From NCBI GenBank assembly GCA_033725935.1, contig MU867064.1, positions 682,001 to 746,000 of the forward strand: a stretch of 64,000 bases of DNA, read 5' to 3'. Shown here piece by piece: positions 43,853-54,963 of the stretch. Within the stretch, counting starts at the first letter, position 1. Every line of letters starts with the position of its first letter. A program made the translations under genes and the position numbers. Source of the stretch: Cladorrhinum sp. PSN259. Taxonomy: Eukaryota; Ascomycota; Sordariomycetes; Sordariales; Podosporaceae. A model generated the notes under the pieces. The model did no database searches, had not been told where the DNA came from, and saw nothing but the letters and a program-made list of their open reading frames with translations.

Positions 43853-45102
43853 CTTGCTGATAGAGTAATCTGAACTTTGGTGAGTAGCTGGTTTGTGATA
43901 TTTATGATGAAAGGGTGATCAGATCAGGTCGTTATCTTGGACAGCAAAGAGACACTCACCCAAACATATATTCCATGCTGGGCCCCGAATAGCTAGCCCC
44001 TTATCGGGATGACTCGCGGGATTCGATTCATGCGCGATCATGGTTGCAGACGGTCTCGGGTCGATCATGGACTAAAGGCGGGGAAGTGCGGTGCATGTTG
44101 TAAGACTTCAGTGATGTTGTTGACGAGATTGCTGACAGGTGTTGATAATGAAAAGGATCGATGTGATTGGATATAAGTTCCGTAATATTGCCATTTGTAA
44201 ACCCGCGAAGTATAGACCGATCATCTCCTGTGCCGCAAAGAGCGCATTCACCCTCCCTTTGGGCCAGCCACGAAGCTCTACTTGGTTAGACAAGAGTAGT
44301 CGGCCACAAGCTTGCGAGGACAGTCGAAAACACCCCTCCGCCACACCGTAGAGGCTCTGGCCTAATTAGCTGCGTCACTGAAGTCAATGGTTGATGATCT
44401 TGAGGATATATACTCGTGAGTTTACATGATCGGAAACATTTAAGAGACTTGAATAAGGAAGAGTACGAAACAATGATAGCCCGAGGGTGCTAGAAACGCG
44501 GCCCTCAGTCCGCCATAGTTATGATGCTGAACCAAGGACAACTTTTCTTCAACAACAACTCACAATGCATCCAAATTCAGAAGCAGAAAAGATAGTAGAC
44601 TGGGGATGGCAGTTTGGCACCAACACAAGTGAATGACAAGACACGAGACGATGCAATATGAAGCTGGGGTTTGATGGAAATGTACATCCATATGTCTATA
44701 CAGATGACAAAGGAAATCTTTTATAACCACTAACAGAACCCAAGGAAAAAGTACAGGAATTATAAGGAGATATAATCACAGAAAAAAAGTCCAGGGTCGT
44801 CATCATTCCACCACCGCCCACCATCGGTCATCAAAATGGAAAATGAAGTTTTTTGGCATCCAACTGGACAGTTATTCTTTTCTTCATTGCCGCTTTAAAC
44901 GGCCCTCTTGTGTCCAGGAAAGGGTGCAGGACGGAGAAGTATATACAACAACACTTTTTATACAGGACATAAAGAGGGAAAGCTTTGAGGGAATATGCTG
45001 ACAGTTGAAATTTTATATAACTTTTTTTGTTTGGATGAGCTGGTTACAAAAAGGGAGTTACCCTTCAGACCACGATCCACTTAGATAAAAACATGTTCCA
45101 CT
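43853..45102. other. Intergenic between the DABB gene and the GH17 gene
   Basis: Apart from the possible upstream exon of the DABB gene (43960-44068), I see only AT-leaning 3' sequence of the GH17 gene. Confidence 0.5.
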
Positions 45103-46791
45103 TTAAAGACCGAACGAGGCGGCGCTGCCCCACGCTCGCTCGCAACCGCAAGCACCGGGCTCCTTCCAGTTGTCGTTATGGAAAGAGAAAAATGCAACGG
45201 TGGCACCGCAAGTCTCGCGGATAGACTTGAGGGCAATCTGCTGCTGCTGCTGACCGGGGCAGGCAGCGCCGTTGCAGACACCCTCAGTAGGCCAGCCAGT
45301 CTCCATGCAGTAAGCAGGCTTGCCGCAGATGCGGGCAGCGATGTCGATCTGACCCTTGACGAAGCTACCTGCCTTCTCAGGGGTGGTCTCGAAGTTGAAG
45401 TAGGCATGGGCGTTGATGGTGGTAACATCAATGACGCTGCAGATGGAAGAGATGTCATTGTTCTGGTAGGCAGAGATAACGTCGGTGGTAGTGAAGGGGC
45501 CAGAGTAGCCGACCGAGCCGAGCTCCTGCTTGGTGCGGACAATCAGGCTGGTGAGCTCTGAGACAGTGCAGAAGCCGTTGAAGAGAGCCTCGTTACCAAC
45601 AACGCAGAGGTCGACGAGATCCCACTGAGCCCACGCCTTGAGGGCGGCGATCTGCTTGGCAACGCTGGGGTCGCTGTTGTCACAGCCAACTTTGCCAACG
45701 AAGATACCAATGATGAGGCGGAGGCCGTGCTCGCGAGCGGCAGGGCCAACGTGGGTAAGAGTGTCGCAGTCGGTGGAGTAGAGACGGAGAGCCTCGAAGC
45801 CAGCTCCCTTGATCATAGCAACATCATCGGCAACCTCGCTCTGGGTCTTGCAGTGGCCGTCGGCGCGGAAGGGAGTGTAGGTCATGGCCCAGAGATCACC
45901 ATGCTTGGCACCAAGGCCACCGGCAGGAGCGGGCTTAGGCTTGGGCTTGTGAGCGGCAGGAGAAGCAGCAGGAGAAGCAGCAGCCTTGGCGGAGGGCTTG
46001 GGAGCGGGAACCTCCTGGGGAGCCTGCTGAGGAGCAGAGGTTGGCTGAGCAAGGGCAGGGGCCTCAGAGGTGAAGGGGCAGACAACAACATAGTTGGTCT
46101 CGGTGACAACGGTGGTGACAGCGGGAGCGGTGTAGGTACCGGGGCAGTAAGTGGTGACAACGGGGATAACAACGGTGGTGACGCTGGGGACCACGGTGGT
46201 AACAGGAGCAATGGTGTAAGTGCCTGGGGTAGGGCAGACGAAGGTGGTGGTCTTGATGATGCTGGTGACGACGCCATTCTGAGTCTCAGTCGTGGCAACG
46301 GGGCAGACGACAGTGGTGGCGGTCTCAACAACGGTGGTGACGCCGCCGAGGGTGTGAGTGCCGGCTGGGACTTGGGTGCTGGAAGCGCCGCAGACGGTGG
46401 TGGTCTCGGTCACGACCACAGTCTTGGCCGGGAAGGTGTAGGTGCCGGGAGTTGGGCAGACCTCGGTGATGGGCTCCGGCACAGTTGGGGGGCCGGTAGT
46501 GGTCGGGACGGCAGGGGCCTCGGTGGTAGCAGGGACCTCGGGAGCCTTGGTGGTGGTAGGGACCTCGATGACGGGCTCGGGGGACGAGGTGGACTTGGGG
46601 GGAGGCTGGATCCAAGTGGCCTCACCGTAGATGGTGGAGTAGATGGTGGTGCAGGTAGGAACGCAAACATCGGTCTCGTTCTTCAATCCTCCTCTCTTCT
46701 CGAACAATCCCCGGTGGGCATGGCGATGGCTGTGAGCACTGGCGCCTCCGGCCAGGACCGCGGCGGCGGCGGCCAAAACAGTTGCCTTCAT
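45103..46791 (-). CDS. btgE: GH17 cell-wall beta-1,3-glucanase/glucosidase, BtgE (Scw11) type
   Basis: A secreted enzyme that acts on beta-1,3-glucan in the cell wall. The gene is intronless with 562 residues, matching the roughly 565 of BtgE proteins. The signal peptide is residues 1-20 (MKATVLAAAAAVLAGGASA), followed by a His-rich segment and a KR site near residue 33 that may be cut by a Kex2-like protease. Residues 60-295 form a Thr/Val/Pro-rich stalk with repeated CPTPGTYT units and paired cysteines, likely heavily O-glycosylated. The GH17 barrel fills residues 300-562. The acid/base is Glu401 in VVGNEALF and the nucleophile Glu497 in CMETGWPTEG. The start at 46791 gives the signal peptide directly. 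The opposite strand also carries a 394-codon open frame, which is a composition shadow. Confidence 0.92.
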   Translation of the reverse strand: MKATVLAAAAAVLAGGASAHSHRHAHRGLFEKRGGLKNETDVCVPTCTTIYSTIYGEATWIQPPPKSTSSPEPVIEVPTTTKAPEVPATTEAPAVPTTTGPPTVPEPITEVCPTPGTYTFPAKTVVVTETTTVCGASSTQVPAGTHTLGGVTTVVETATTVVCPVATTETQNGVVTSIIKTTTFVCPTPGTYTIAPVTTVVPSVTTVVIPVVTTYCPGTYTAPAVTTVVTETNYVVVCPFTSEAPALAQPTSAPQQAPQEVPAPKPSAKAAASPAASPAAHKPKPKPAPAGGLGAKHGDLWAMTYTPFRADGHCKTQSEVADDVAMIKGAGFEALRLYSTDCDTLTHVGPAAREHGLRLIIGIFVGKVGCDNSDPSVAKQIAALKAWAQWDLVDLCVVGNEALFNGFCTVSELTSLIVRTKQELGSVGYSGPFTTTDVISAYQNNDISSICSVIDVTTINAHAYFNFETTPEKAGSFVKGQIDIAARICGKPAYCMETGWPTEGVCNGAACPGQQQQQIALKSIRETCGATVAFFSFHNDNWKEPGACGCERAWGSAASFGL

Positions 46792-48833
46792 GATGACGAT
46801 GACTCCAAACAAAACCCTGACAAAAATCTCAACCGGTTCGTAATAGTAGTGTGGTTTTTAGTTAGTACTGCGTATATTATCGCGTGTTCCCAGGAAACGA
46901 ATGCCCGCTAAAAGAGTGAAGCGGTGGTGTGAAGAGAAGGTGAAGGAACGACGAAAGCAAGGAAAGGATGCTCTCGATGTTAACTATAACAACATTTGGG
47001 AACCAAGGTGGTAAAGGGGGAAAGGGATTTCAGGAAATGGCAAAACCGGGGGGCCAGCGGTAATTAGTAGACCTTGCTGGGGGCAGCGACTTGGCGCCAT
47101 GGAGAGGTTCCATCAGGATGCCTTGGGTGCCGGGGTCTATAGTCAGACTTGCTTCCGCCGTGGATGCTGCTTCAGTCCCCTGGCCCTAGGCAGACCGTGT
47201 CGGTGTGCTGGGCCTGCTGAGTGGTGGATGCCATTCCCTCTGGGGTGGACCATTCATTAACAGATGTTGCTTTGCCGAGCACCGCCGTTCTGGGGATGGC
47301 AATCAATGTGATCCGACCGTCCGCCGGGGGATGGATGGGGACGACGAGGGTGTCGAAGATGAGGTCTCCAAGCAGAAGGAGGGGAAGAACGAGATTGTGA
47401 ATGGGATCCAGAAGATGACAGGTCTGCTGTACTGTCTCCAGTGCAATTTTTTATTATTATTCACTTGAAAATACTCAATGTCTATTTTTGCGTCCTCCCC
47501 AAAAAAATTGCTGTGTTGTTGGCGTGTGTTGTTTTGATTCGATTCTGAAGATCACCATGATCTTCGCGACTTCCTCTCGGTCGAACTCGTTACCATTTAA
47601 AAAAAAAAAAAGCGGATCTTTCCTTGTCCGCTTTCTTCTTCTCACCGTTGTTCACAGATCGATCCAGAACGATACGAAGGGGAAAGGACGGCGGTGTGTG
47701 CTGTGACGGACATGGTGATGGGTGGTGGTGGTCTGGTGGTGGCAGCCTTGGTGAAATTACGGTCCAAAAACCCACGGAAAAAGGAGGTTGCAGGGTGATG
47801 CAGGGTCTCCAAGCATCCACCAAGGATCTAAATGCGCGCCGAGCCCGTCCAATGCCTGTCGAGAACCCCCTTTCTGTGGACTAGCGCGAGTGGTCAGAGG
47901 CGGCAAAAAAGGCAACTCCTGAATGGCTGGGTGCCGTTGGGTGAGATTGCCTAAGCGACATTAGCAGAATGGGGGATAGCCAGGAACAGCCACCACAGCG
48001 TCATCTTGCGATCTGGTGGCATTGTTTCAGAACACCCTTTTCTTCTTCTTTTCTCCGTGAGAAACATGCATGATGCTTAATTGGCAGGTTCGGGTTTCCA
48101 TGTCAACTCTGTGCCACCACACAAATCACGCAGCCACACACACACTTCTGTACACCAGTTCTCTTTCTATTTCCAAATCAATTCCCAATTCCAACGAAAG
48201 GAGATAGAGACGGAGAGTACATAACAGAACCTGGAAAACAGGAGAGAAGGTCGGGTTGCAGTTTCCACTTGTTCCTGCATCGGCGGTATCCACACTCCAC
48301 AGGGCAGGCCAGATCAGGCAAGGTACCCAACTCACGCTTGGACATCATCACAGAGCCACCCATCCTGCAATTCAATTGAATAATCTGCACCGGGAAGCCG
48401 GGGATCAATTACCTTATTTCGATACGAAGGTCCGTACGGATGCTTCCAGGCCTGATCGGACACCGGGAGTCGAACTCAGCAATATGGTGATCGTCGGCGC
48501 ACGAGATTGAATGTGAAAGTGGCCAAATTTAGTAATACGAAATCATAGAGAATCAAACGGTAAACCGGCGGACCGGAGATGGCGGAAAACGGGGACGCTA
48601 AGTCGATTGATTTCAGCAGAACTTTTCAGACTCTAAAAGGGTTAGGGTTATTGCAACTCCATTTTGTGAACAATGAATTAATGAGCACTTGAGGTCAGCT
48701 GATGTCGCGTTGGTCCTCCCCACTGAAATTTTGAGACAGGCGCGTCTTCAGAATTTTCAGGCGACTGCGTAAGGCTGATAGGAGCTCGGGTATCAACTTG
48801 CTGCGATTGGAAGTAGCCTGCCAGCCTGTCAAA
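46792..48833. other. Divergent promoter region between the GH17 gene and cyt-4
   Basis: Two kilobases without a supported gene. It holds an A12 tract near 47599-47610, GT-rich GGTGATGGGTGGTGGTGGTC near 47712, a minus-strand tRNA B-box-like GAGTTCGACTCC (48467-48478) without a complete tRNA, and a telomere-repeat-like motif close to cyt-4. Confidence 0.5.
48638..48650 (+). promoter_or_regulatory. Telomere-repeat-like (telobox) motif upstream of cyt-4
   Basis: AGGGTTAGGGTTA, about two TTAGGG units, lies about 185 bases before the ATG. In fungi such motifs can bind Tbf1/Rap1-like factors in promoters. Use here is inference. Confidence 0.3.
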
Positions 48834-51800
48834 ATGCTGCGATCCAGCAACAGCCGAAATTACGTCTGCTGGAGGTGTCTCAGCCAGCAGGCAAAACCCA
48901 CAGATACCGTGTTGCAGCTACGGCGAACTCCTCTTTCATTATCGTCAAGGGCATCACCACCATCAGCATCGCCTTCATCGCCAAGATCGTCGTCGTCGAC
49001 ACCTATTCGCCGTCCCGCCACCCTTTCTCTCTTTAAACAAAGCAGAATTCGACAAGAATTAGCACAATGGGAAAAGGAAAACCCAACCCCGGTTCTCCAG
49101 GAAGCCTTCCAGGACGATGTGGTAGGCGATGTCACAAACTCTGTGACGAGGGCCAATCCCGATTCTGCTTTCCAATTAGGTCTCCCCACCGAAAGTGACC
49201 GCAATTCGGCTTCTCAGTTTGACAGCATTGATAGTGTTGATCTCGGCTCGACTGGCTCAGCCCTGCGTGCGGGTGACCTGGTTGAGGTTAGTTCTTCTTC
49301 CAACAGGCTCCGGCTTCTTGGGGTGTGCCTGGGAAATTTCAACGGCCATGATCATTTCTACACCAGCACTGGCAAGTGGTTCACCAGTCGAAATTTCCGG
49401 CCTGGTTTTGTAGTCAAGAATTTCATCAGAGACCCTTCGGAGCTACGCGCCATCATCGATGCGATCCCCTCTCGCTCAGCCTCCGATCTTGTCCTTGACC
49501 AGCTTCAAGATCTCAACGTGGGGCCTACTCGGGATGTAGCATCCTCCCTCATTCAACAGCTGCACAAGTTTCAAGTTGCTTCGCGTCAGATCCATCAGAC
49601 CTATGTCGAGAGATTAAGTAGCCCGGCTGCCAAGCTGGGCGCTGATGAGAAGTTGATGGGCTTGCGTGAGATTGCCGATGTCTTGCTGCCTCACAGCCTC
49701 AAACGCGGCAAGAATACTTTTCCTCCCGAGGTCCTCTATGCTGTCTATTCCACCATAAGCAGCGACGATGTATCCTTTCGTCCCCTTAGCCACGGTCGCC
49801 GTCATCATGAGTCGCATCTCTTCGCCGTTCACCCCGTCAGCAGACAGCACAACACCAAAGAGATCGAGGAACTTCTGCGCACCTTTTACGAGTTTCTGGG
49901 CAACAACTCTGCCAGGATATCTCGCAACTCTGCTCTCAAGGCGATGCAGTTTCGAGATTTTATCCTTTTAGCTCGCAAGGCTATTGACCAGAGCCGCGCC
50001 TCCCGGGTGTGGTCACCTCATGGTACAATCAGCCCTTGCAAGAAAAAGTTTGGCGCTTCATCACTCGAGTCCATTCGGTGGTCTGACACAGGCATCGCTG
50101 TGATCGAGTTCATGCAACATTGGGCAGCTGCGGGGGGCTTTCAGTCGATGTCGCGGTACCATTGGGTCGGCGCCTCGGTGTTGCGTGCTATAGGCCGATA
50201 TGCTGGAGTGACACTCGACCGCAGTACTGGCTGGACCTTTCTTCAAGAGATAGGGTGGATTTCTCCATGGGATATACCGAGTCGTTATTCCATGCGTCTC
50301 CCTGGAAACGAGGTCGACCGCCACACCGGTCTCAGCCTTCCCAAGCCCGAGACTAAAACAGATGTCTCTCCTGCGAGACTGCCAGACGATCAACTTGCCC
50401 ATCTGCGGCAAGATTTTGCCCGTGAGACTGTTTATTGTATTGATTCGGAAAGCACTCTCGATGTTGACGATGGCGTCTCGCTTGAAGCCGCAGCTGACGG
50501 GAATTACTGGATCCACATCCATGTTGCTGATCCAGCCTCACGCATCCGGCCAGGCAGTCCCATGGCCGAGGAGGCGGCCAGACGTACTCAGTCACAATAC
50601 CTCGCGGGCTTCAATCTACCAATGTTCAAAGACGAAATCGTTAGGGAGACGTTTTCCTTGGGATCGAACCAGCCCACCTTGACGTTTAGCGGTCTAGTCA
50701 CCGAGGATGGCAAGCTGGTTGACTATAAGATCACGCCTGGCATCCTCCGCGATGTTGTTTGCATCACTCCAGAGGATGTCAATTCGGTCTGCGGCGCTGA
50801 GAACCTACATGCCCACCTCAAGTCTGACTTGCTGGAGGTTGGAGTGCCTCCGGAGCCCACAAAGGTCCCTCCAAGGAGAATGGTGAAGCCAAATGACTTG
50901 TCAAAGAAGCAGCTCGCAGATTTGAGAACACTGTCCAAGCTCGCTGACGCCCTGCATCAGAATCGTCTAGCTAAAGGAGCAGTGCCGGCCTTCCTTCCAA
51001 GGCCCACTGCTCAAGTCTCCTTGGACAATATCGAATCGTTAGCAACAGGGGGCGATGCCATACGTTACAACGGCGATCCCTTCATCCGTATCTCCTACTA
51101 CTTAAACACGAGTCAGCTTGTCTCAAGTCTCATGTTGGTAGCAGGCGAGGTTGCTGCTCGGTGGTGTCACGAGAGGAATATTCCGATTCCTTATCGAGTC
51201 CAGCTGAGTGACCCGGCCAATGAGGCGGCCCTCAAGGCGTTCACGCAGAATGTCCTCTATCCCCGGCTCGCTGCTGGCAAGCGACCTTCAGCAGCCGATT
51301 CGCACACATATCACCAGCTCGTTGGCGGGTTCGACATATCTGCCACCCCCCGCCCAATATCGAGCATGGGGCTCGACCTATATGCCAAGGTCACTTCACC
51401 TCTCCGGAGATATCCTGATCTTATTGCCCACTGGCAGATAGAGGCGGCACTTCTGGAGGAGCACAGAACCGGAAATTCTTTGGTCGGAAAGAAGGGACCC
51501 CCTTCCATGCGCTTCACGCAACAGGACTTGGAGGAGCGCGTGCTGCCTCAGCTGCGTATCCGCGAGCGGTACTCCAAGTCATTGGACAACTACGATGGAA
51601 ACATGACATGGATCCTGCAGGCTGTGCTGCGCGCTTGGAAGTTTGGAGAGAACAAGGAGGCGATACCAAAGACTTTCCGGTTCTCGGTAGCCAAGGTCCT
51701 GCCGAAGATGGCTGTCGTTGGAGAGATTGACTGGTTCGGCATCAAAGCCCGGATCGAGATCGACGATATGGAGGGCACTGGAATGCGTATTGCGGATTTT

Positions 51801-51890
51801 GAAGTGGGAAATGTTCTGGAGGTCGAGATGACGGACGTTCGGCTCCTTGACGCCATGATCAACGTGAGGCCTTTGAAGATCATACAATGA
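48834..51890 (+). CDS. cyt-4: Mitochondrial RNase II/RNB-domain exoribonuclease, CYT-4/Dss1 type
   Basis: The family degrades and processes mitochondrial RNA; Neurospora CYT-4 is needed for mitochondrial RNA splicing and turnover. The gene is intronless, with 1018 residues. The first 60 residues are basic, Ser-rich and nearly free of acid (MLRSSNSRNYVCWRCLSQQ), a typical mitochondrial presequence. The middle region (about 150-500) is the extended N-terminal part of fungal Dss1 proteins. The RNB catalytic domain begins near residue 535. It carries the metal-binding motif DSESTLDVDDGVSL, then YWIHIHVADPASRI, and later YAKVTSPLRRYPDLIAHWQIEAAL. A C-terminal S1-like beta region (FRFSVAKVLPKMAVVGEIDW to MINVRPLKII) ends it. 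The start at 48834 gives the presequence; the upstream frame is open but starts without ATG. Confidence 0.92.
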   Translation: MLRSSNSRNYVCWRCLSQQAKPTDTVLQLRRTPLSLSSRASPPSASPSSPRSSSSTPIRRPATLSLFKQSRIRQELAQWEKENPTPVLQEAFQDDVVGDVTNSVTRANPDSAFQLGLPTESDRNSASQFDSIDSVDLGSTGSALRAGDLVEVSSSSNRLRLLGVCLGNFNGHDHFYTSTGKWFTSRNFRPGFVVKNFIRDPSELRAIIDAIPSRSASDLVLDQLQDLNVGPTRDVASSLIQQLHKFQVASRQIHQTYVERLSSPAAKLGADEKLMGLREIADVLLPHSLKRGKNTFPPEVLYAVYSTISSDDVSFRPLSHGRRHHESHLFAVHPVSRQHNTKEIEELLRTFYEFLGNNSARISRNSALKAMQFRDFILLARKAIDQSRASRVWSPHGTISPCKKKFGASSLESIRWSDTGIAVIEFMQHWAAAGGFQSMSRYHWVGASVLRAIGRYAGVTLDRSTGWTFLQEIGWISPWDIPSRYSMRLPGNEVDRHTGLSLPKPETKTDVSPARLPDDQLAHLRQDFARETVYCIDSESTLDVDDGVSLEAAADGNYWIHIHVADPASRIRPGSPMAEEAARRTQSQYLAGFNLPMFKDEIVRETFSLGSNQPTLTFSGLVTEDGKLVDYKITPGILRDVVCITPEDVNSVCGAENLHAHLKSDLLEVGVPPEPTKVPPRRMVKPNDLSKKQLADLRTLSKLADALHQNRLAKGAVPAFLPRPTAQVSLDNIESLATGGDAIRYNGDPFIRISYYLNTSQLVSSLMLVAGEVAARWCHERNIPIPYRVQLSDPANEAALKAFTQNVLYPRLAAGKRPSAADSHTYHQLVGGFDISATPRPISSMGLDLYAKVTSPLRRYPDLIAHWQIEAALLEEHRTGNSLVGKKGPPSMRFTQQDLEERVLPQLRIRERYSKSLDNYDGNMTWILQAVLRAWKFGENKEAIPKTFRFSVAKVLPKMAVVGEIDWFGIKARIEIDDMEGTGMRIADFEVGNVLEVEMTDVRLLDAMINVRPLKIIQ

Positions 51891-52300
51891 GCTGGCGCCG
51901 CCTACCCGATCAAGCGAGGACAAGGACCGCCTTTAAATAGAAAAATGCTATTGTAAATCCGTTGTAATATTAGACGTGGATATCCCAAAATTAAATAGAT
52001 GAAAGCAGACAAACAAGTCCAAACAACTTCAATTGATCGATCGAACCCGTTCACACTGCACAATCTGACAAAGGAGATATGCTGTCCCGACCTATCACAG
52101 CTCCAGCCCGGAACAAATATCCTGGGAAAAGCCCAAAAAAAAAAAAAAAAAAAAAAAAAGGGGGAAAGAAAAAGGTAAAAGTCACAACCATCTCATATCC
52201 CTAATCCGGAGCCACTCTCTGATTCTTGGACAACATATATACCAGCATCAATCACAAACATACAACAACAGAACAATAGCAAGGGCAACAAAATTTACTT
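51891..52300. other. Intergenic between convergent cyt-4 and sec10
   Basis: About 400 bases of 3' sequence with a 25-base A run. No gene. Confidence 0.55.
52135..52159. repeat. Poly-A homopolymer, 25 bases
   Basis: An uninterrupted A25 run followed by GGGGG and more purines. It could be a slippage-grown tract; no retroelement sequence lies beside it. Confidence 0.8.
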
Positions 52301-54963
52301 CTACAGTCCAGCCAAAACAGCCTGCACACCAGCACTTGAGGCGTCTTCTCGCTTCAGTACAAACTGCTTGAAATCCGCCTTGCTCAATTTCTTGCCTCCA
52401 CTCCCACCTGCTCCAGCGCCATTTTGTCCAGCAGCAGCAGCACCATTTTTGCCCACCGCGCCCGCCAGGTTCTTCGACCGTTCCTTCAAAGCCTCAGGCT
52501 GAATGATGAACAGGTAGCCCACCTCGGTCAGGACCTCAACAATCTGCTGCACCTCCTTCGTGAGCGGCCACTCCTTGATCGTCGAGACGTATTTCGCAAT
52601 ATCTTTTGTAACCATCAGCCCACCAGTGGCGTTAACCTGGAACTTCTTAAAATGCTCAAACAGGAGCCGATGAACAGCTAACGCAAGCTCCGAGGAGAAC
52701 ATTTCAAGATTGTGTCCATCGATGGCCAGGCGGACCTGCGCAGCAACCTTTGACGACAAAAAGTTACAAATAGCCTGGCAGGGCGGTGTCTGCAGTGTGT
52801 CAATGATGCCCTCGAGGTCATTGTCTTTTGGTCGGAAATCCAACTTCTTTTGTTGAGACAAAAGTTTGGGCACCCAATTGAGCGCCACATCCATCGTCGA
52901 TTTCATAACCGCGTTTGTCTTGCGCTCCGTCGCTTCGATGGCCATCTTAGTCTGAGCTTCCATGCTGCGGCGAACTGTGGTATTAGATTCCGCGAGCCGG
53001 ATGAGAACCGTGGTAATAAAGCGGGACATAAGATTGGTGATTGTGACAGCTGGCCGTATGTTTGGGAGGTAGGATAGGTCTGGTTCCGTCTTTGAGTGCT
53101 CCTGTGAAGCAGCTTGGTCGAGGGCCGCGTCGAGGGCGGTTTCGACATAGACTTGACCCATGCTAGTTAAAAGGAGATTCAGGAGGATGTTCACGTCCTT
53201 TGGTGTCTCTGTGTTTGATCCCATTTCGAGGGTTCGGCGCACACTCTCAGCCAGCCAGCCAATCATGCGTTTGGCATAGGCGACGCTGAGAGTACCATCC
53301 TGGTCAGATAGTTCGATTTCGTTCTTATTGCTGCTATTATCCTGAATACGAGCAACCCGAAGCATTATCCGCTTCTGAGTGGGCGTTAGGTCTGACGATT
53401 CTAAACGCTCCATGTAGGCGTCCTTGGCTGATGCTAGTAGCTGGGTACCTTGCTGCGCAATGGCAGCCATGAAACCAGTAGGCGCCTTTTTCCTCCTGGA
53501 GTGATAGAGGGTAAATTTGAAAAGCAAAGAATTGTACATTTCTTCCAGACTTTTCTTCTCTCGGTCAATATACGAGTTGCCGACTAGATATGGTATAAAG
53601 AGTTCCTCAAGCTGCTGGTCCAGTGTTTGCGCTATCTGGGCCGAGCAAGGCTCTGGATGCTCCGTGAGACCGTGTGTTTTGAGGTCCTCCACAAGCGCTC
53701 CTATGTATGCCCTGGAGGCATGTAGACAGCGGAGGAAAGCTAATGAAGAGATGGTAGTTGCTTTGTCCAATACCATTTCGAGCCTTTGTTGAATCGATTG
53801 CTGAAACACGCGCTGGATAAATTTAATTAGAACGGTCTCGTAGTATGGAAAGGCCCGCTTGATAATAAAAGATTCCTCCTGCATCACGATCTTGACCTCA
53901 TCCACAAGCGATTGAAGACTCGGCTCTACTCCAGGGGGGTCCGAATCAGGATCAGCCAGCTGATCCCACGTTTCGCCATCTGTTGTGACCTCATCTGTGA
54001 TAAGCTGATCACGGTCAATGAAAAACTGGTGTTGGTTGACAAAGGCTGCGATGACGCTGGCACCACCGTTGAAGTCGAGCAAAACCTTGGCGCATTCCAT
54101 CATGTCGTCAAAGTTCTGGCGTCGGTAGCTGTTGTTAAATTGTTTAAGGAGATCCTGCTCCAGAAGCTCGGAGAACTTCTCGAGAGCTTCTCTGGTGTTG
54201 TGCCTCCTGTTGACTCCCGTTACCCCATTCGTTACGCCATTGCCGCGGAAGCCATTGGTTTTTTGGCCCCACGAAATCGGATCGAGCCTCTGACTGATGC
54301 GCATGAGCTGACGGGCAATCACAGCGCATCGGATTTTGTTCTCAGCGCCACCTTGCCTCTGTATCTCCTCGAGCGATGTAAGTTGCCCTGTTTCTGTGAC
54401 CTCCATCCAACACTGGATCAAGAAATTGGCGTCCAGTGCCTTCCTTCGTTTCCGGTCGAGTTCCTCCAATTTCTCGCCTATTTGTACGGCAATATTGCCT
54501 CCCCCATCGATACGGTTACTGCCGTTGGCGCTATTAAGAGTCAGGTCGAGCGCTTCGAACTGGGCCATGGATTGGTCGAGCTTGCGCCCGAGGGTTTCAA
54601 GCGTCTGGTCATGCTGTATTTCGGCGCGGCGGACCTGTGATAACAGATCTGACTCCTTTGCTTGCAGTTCTTCTGATAAAGCACCTAGTTGGGATTGAGC
54701 ATCTGAAAGCAAATCTGTTAGCGTTACCAACAGCATAAGCTAGAACTCCACGATAGTTGCCTACTCTCAAACGTCCGGATCAGGGGCTTCGGATCAAAAG
54801 CATGATTTCCCGGGCCAGACCGTCGGCTTGCCGGAACTGCTTCTTCTGCAAGAGAATCTACAAAGTCGCGGACAATGAAATCCTTGTTGGAGAAGTCTTC
54901 GAGGGTGAAGCTGGGTCCTTTGGGGAAGAGGGCGCGCGATGCGCTGGACCCGCCGCGTTCCAT
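52301..54963 (-). CDS. sec10: Exocyst complex component Sec10
   Basis: Sec10 is one of eight exocyst subunits that tether secretory vesicles to the plasma membrane at growing tips. Exons on the minus strand 54765-54963 and 52301-54702 give 866 residues, the usual size. The N terminus (MERGGSSASRALFPKGPSFTL, then FDPKPLIRTFE) leads across a 62-nt intron into the coiled coil AQSQLGALSEELQAKESDLL. The Sec10 helical rods follow, with AFPYYETVLIKFIQRVFQQS, LRCLHASRAYIGALVEDL and a conserved C-terminal region (LAVHRLLFEHFKKFQVNATG, EVLTEVGYLFIIQPEALKER). A short Ala/Gly/Asn-rich linker lies near the end (about residues 818-835). The splice GAG-A/AT-GCT is supported by the branch site GCTAAC. The intron-containing model is needed: without it the frame breaks after RTFES. 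Confidence 0.93.

Noticed and set aside
45727..46911. 394-codon open frame on the plus strand opposite the GH17 gene
   Set aside because: It is Gly/Ser/Arg-rich low-complexity sequence produced by the codon bias of the Thr/Val-rich stalk on the other strand; the GH17 frame has the motifs.
48380..48520. Possible tRNA on the minus strand (B-box-like GAGTTCGACTCC)
   Set aside because: The T stem has a mismatch and no A box, anticodon arm or matching acceptor strand could be found upstream, so at best it is a degraded fragment.
52135..52159. Poly-A tail of a retroposed element
   Set aside because: No LINE/SINE-like sequence or target-site duplication is visible on either side; a simple homopolymer explains it.
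53912..54640. 242-codon plus-strand frame opposite sec10
   Set aside because: It lies entirely within the clear sec10 reading frame and shows no motifs of its own.
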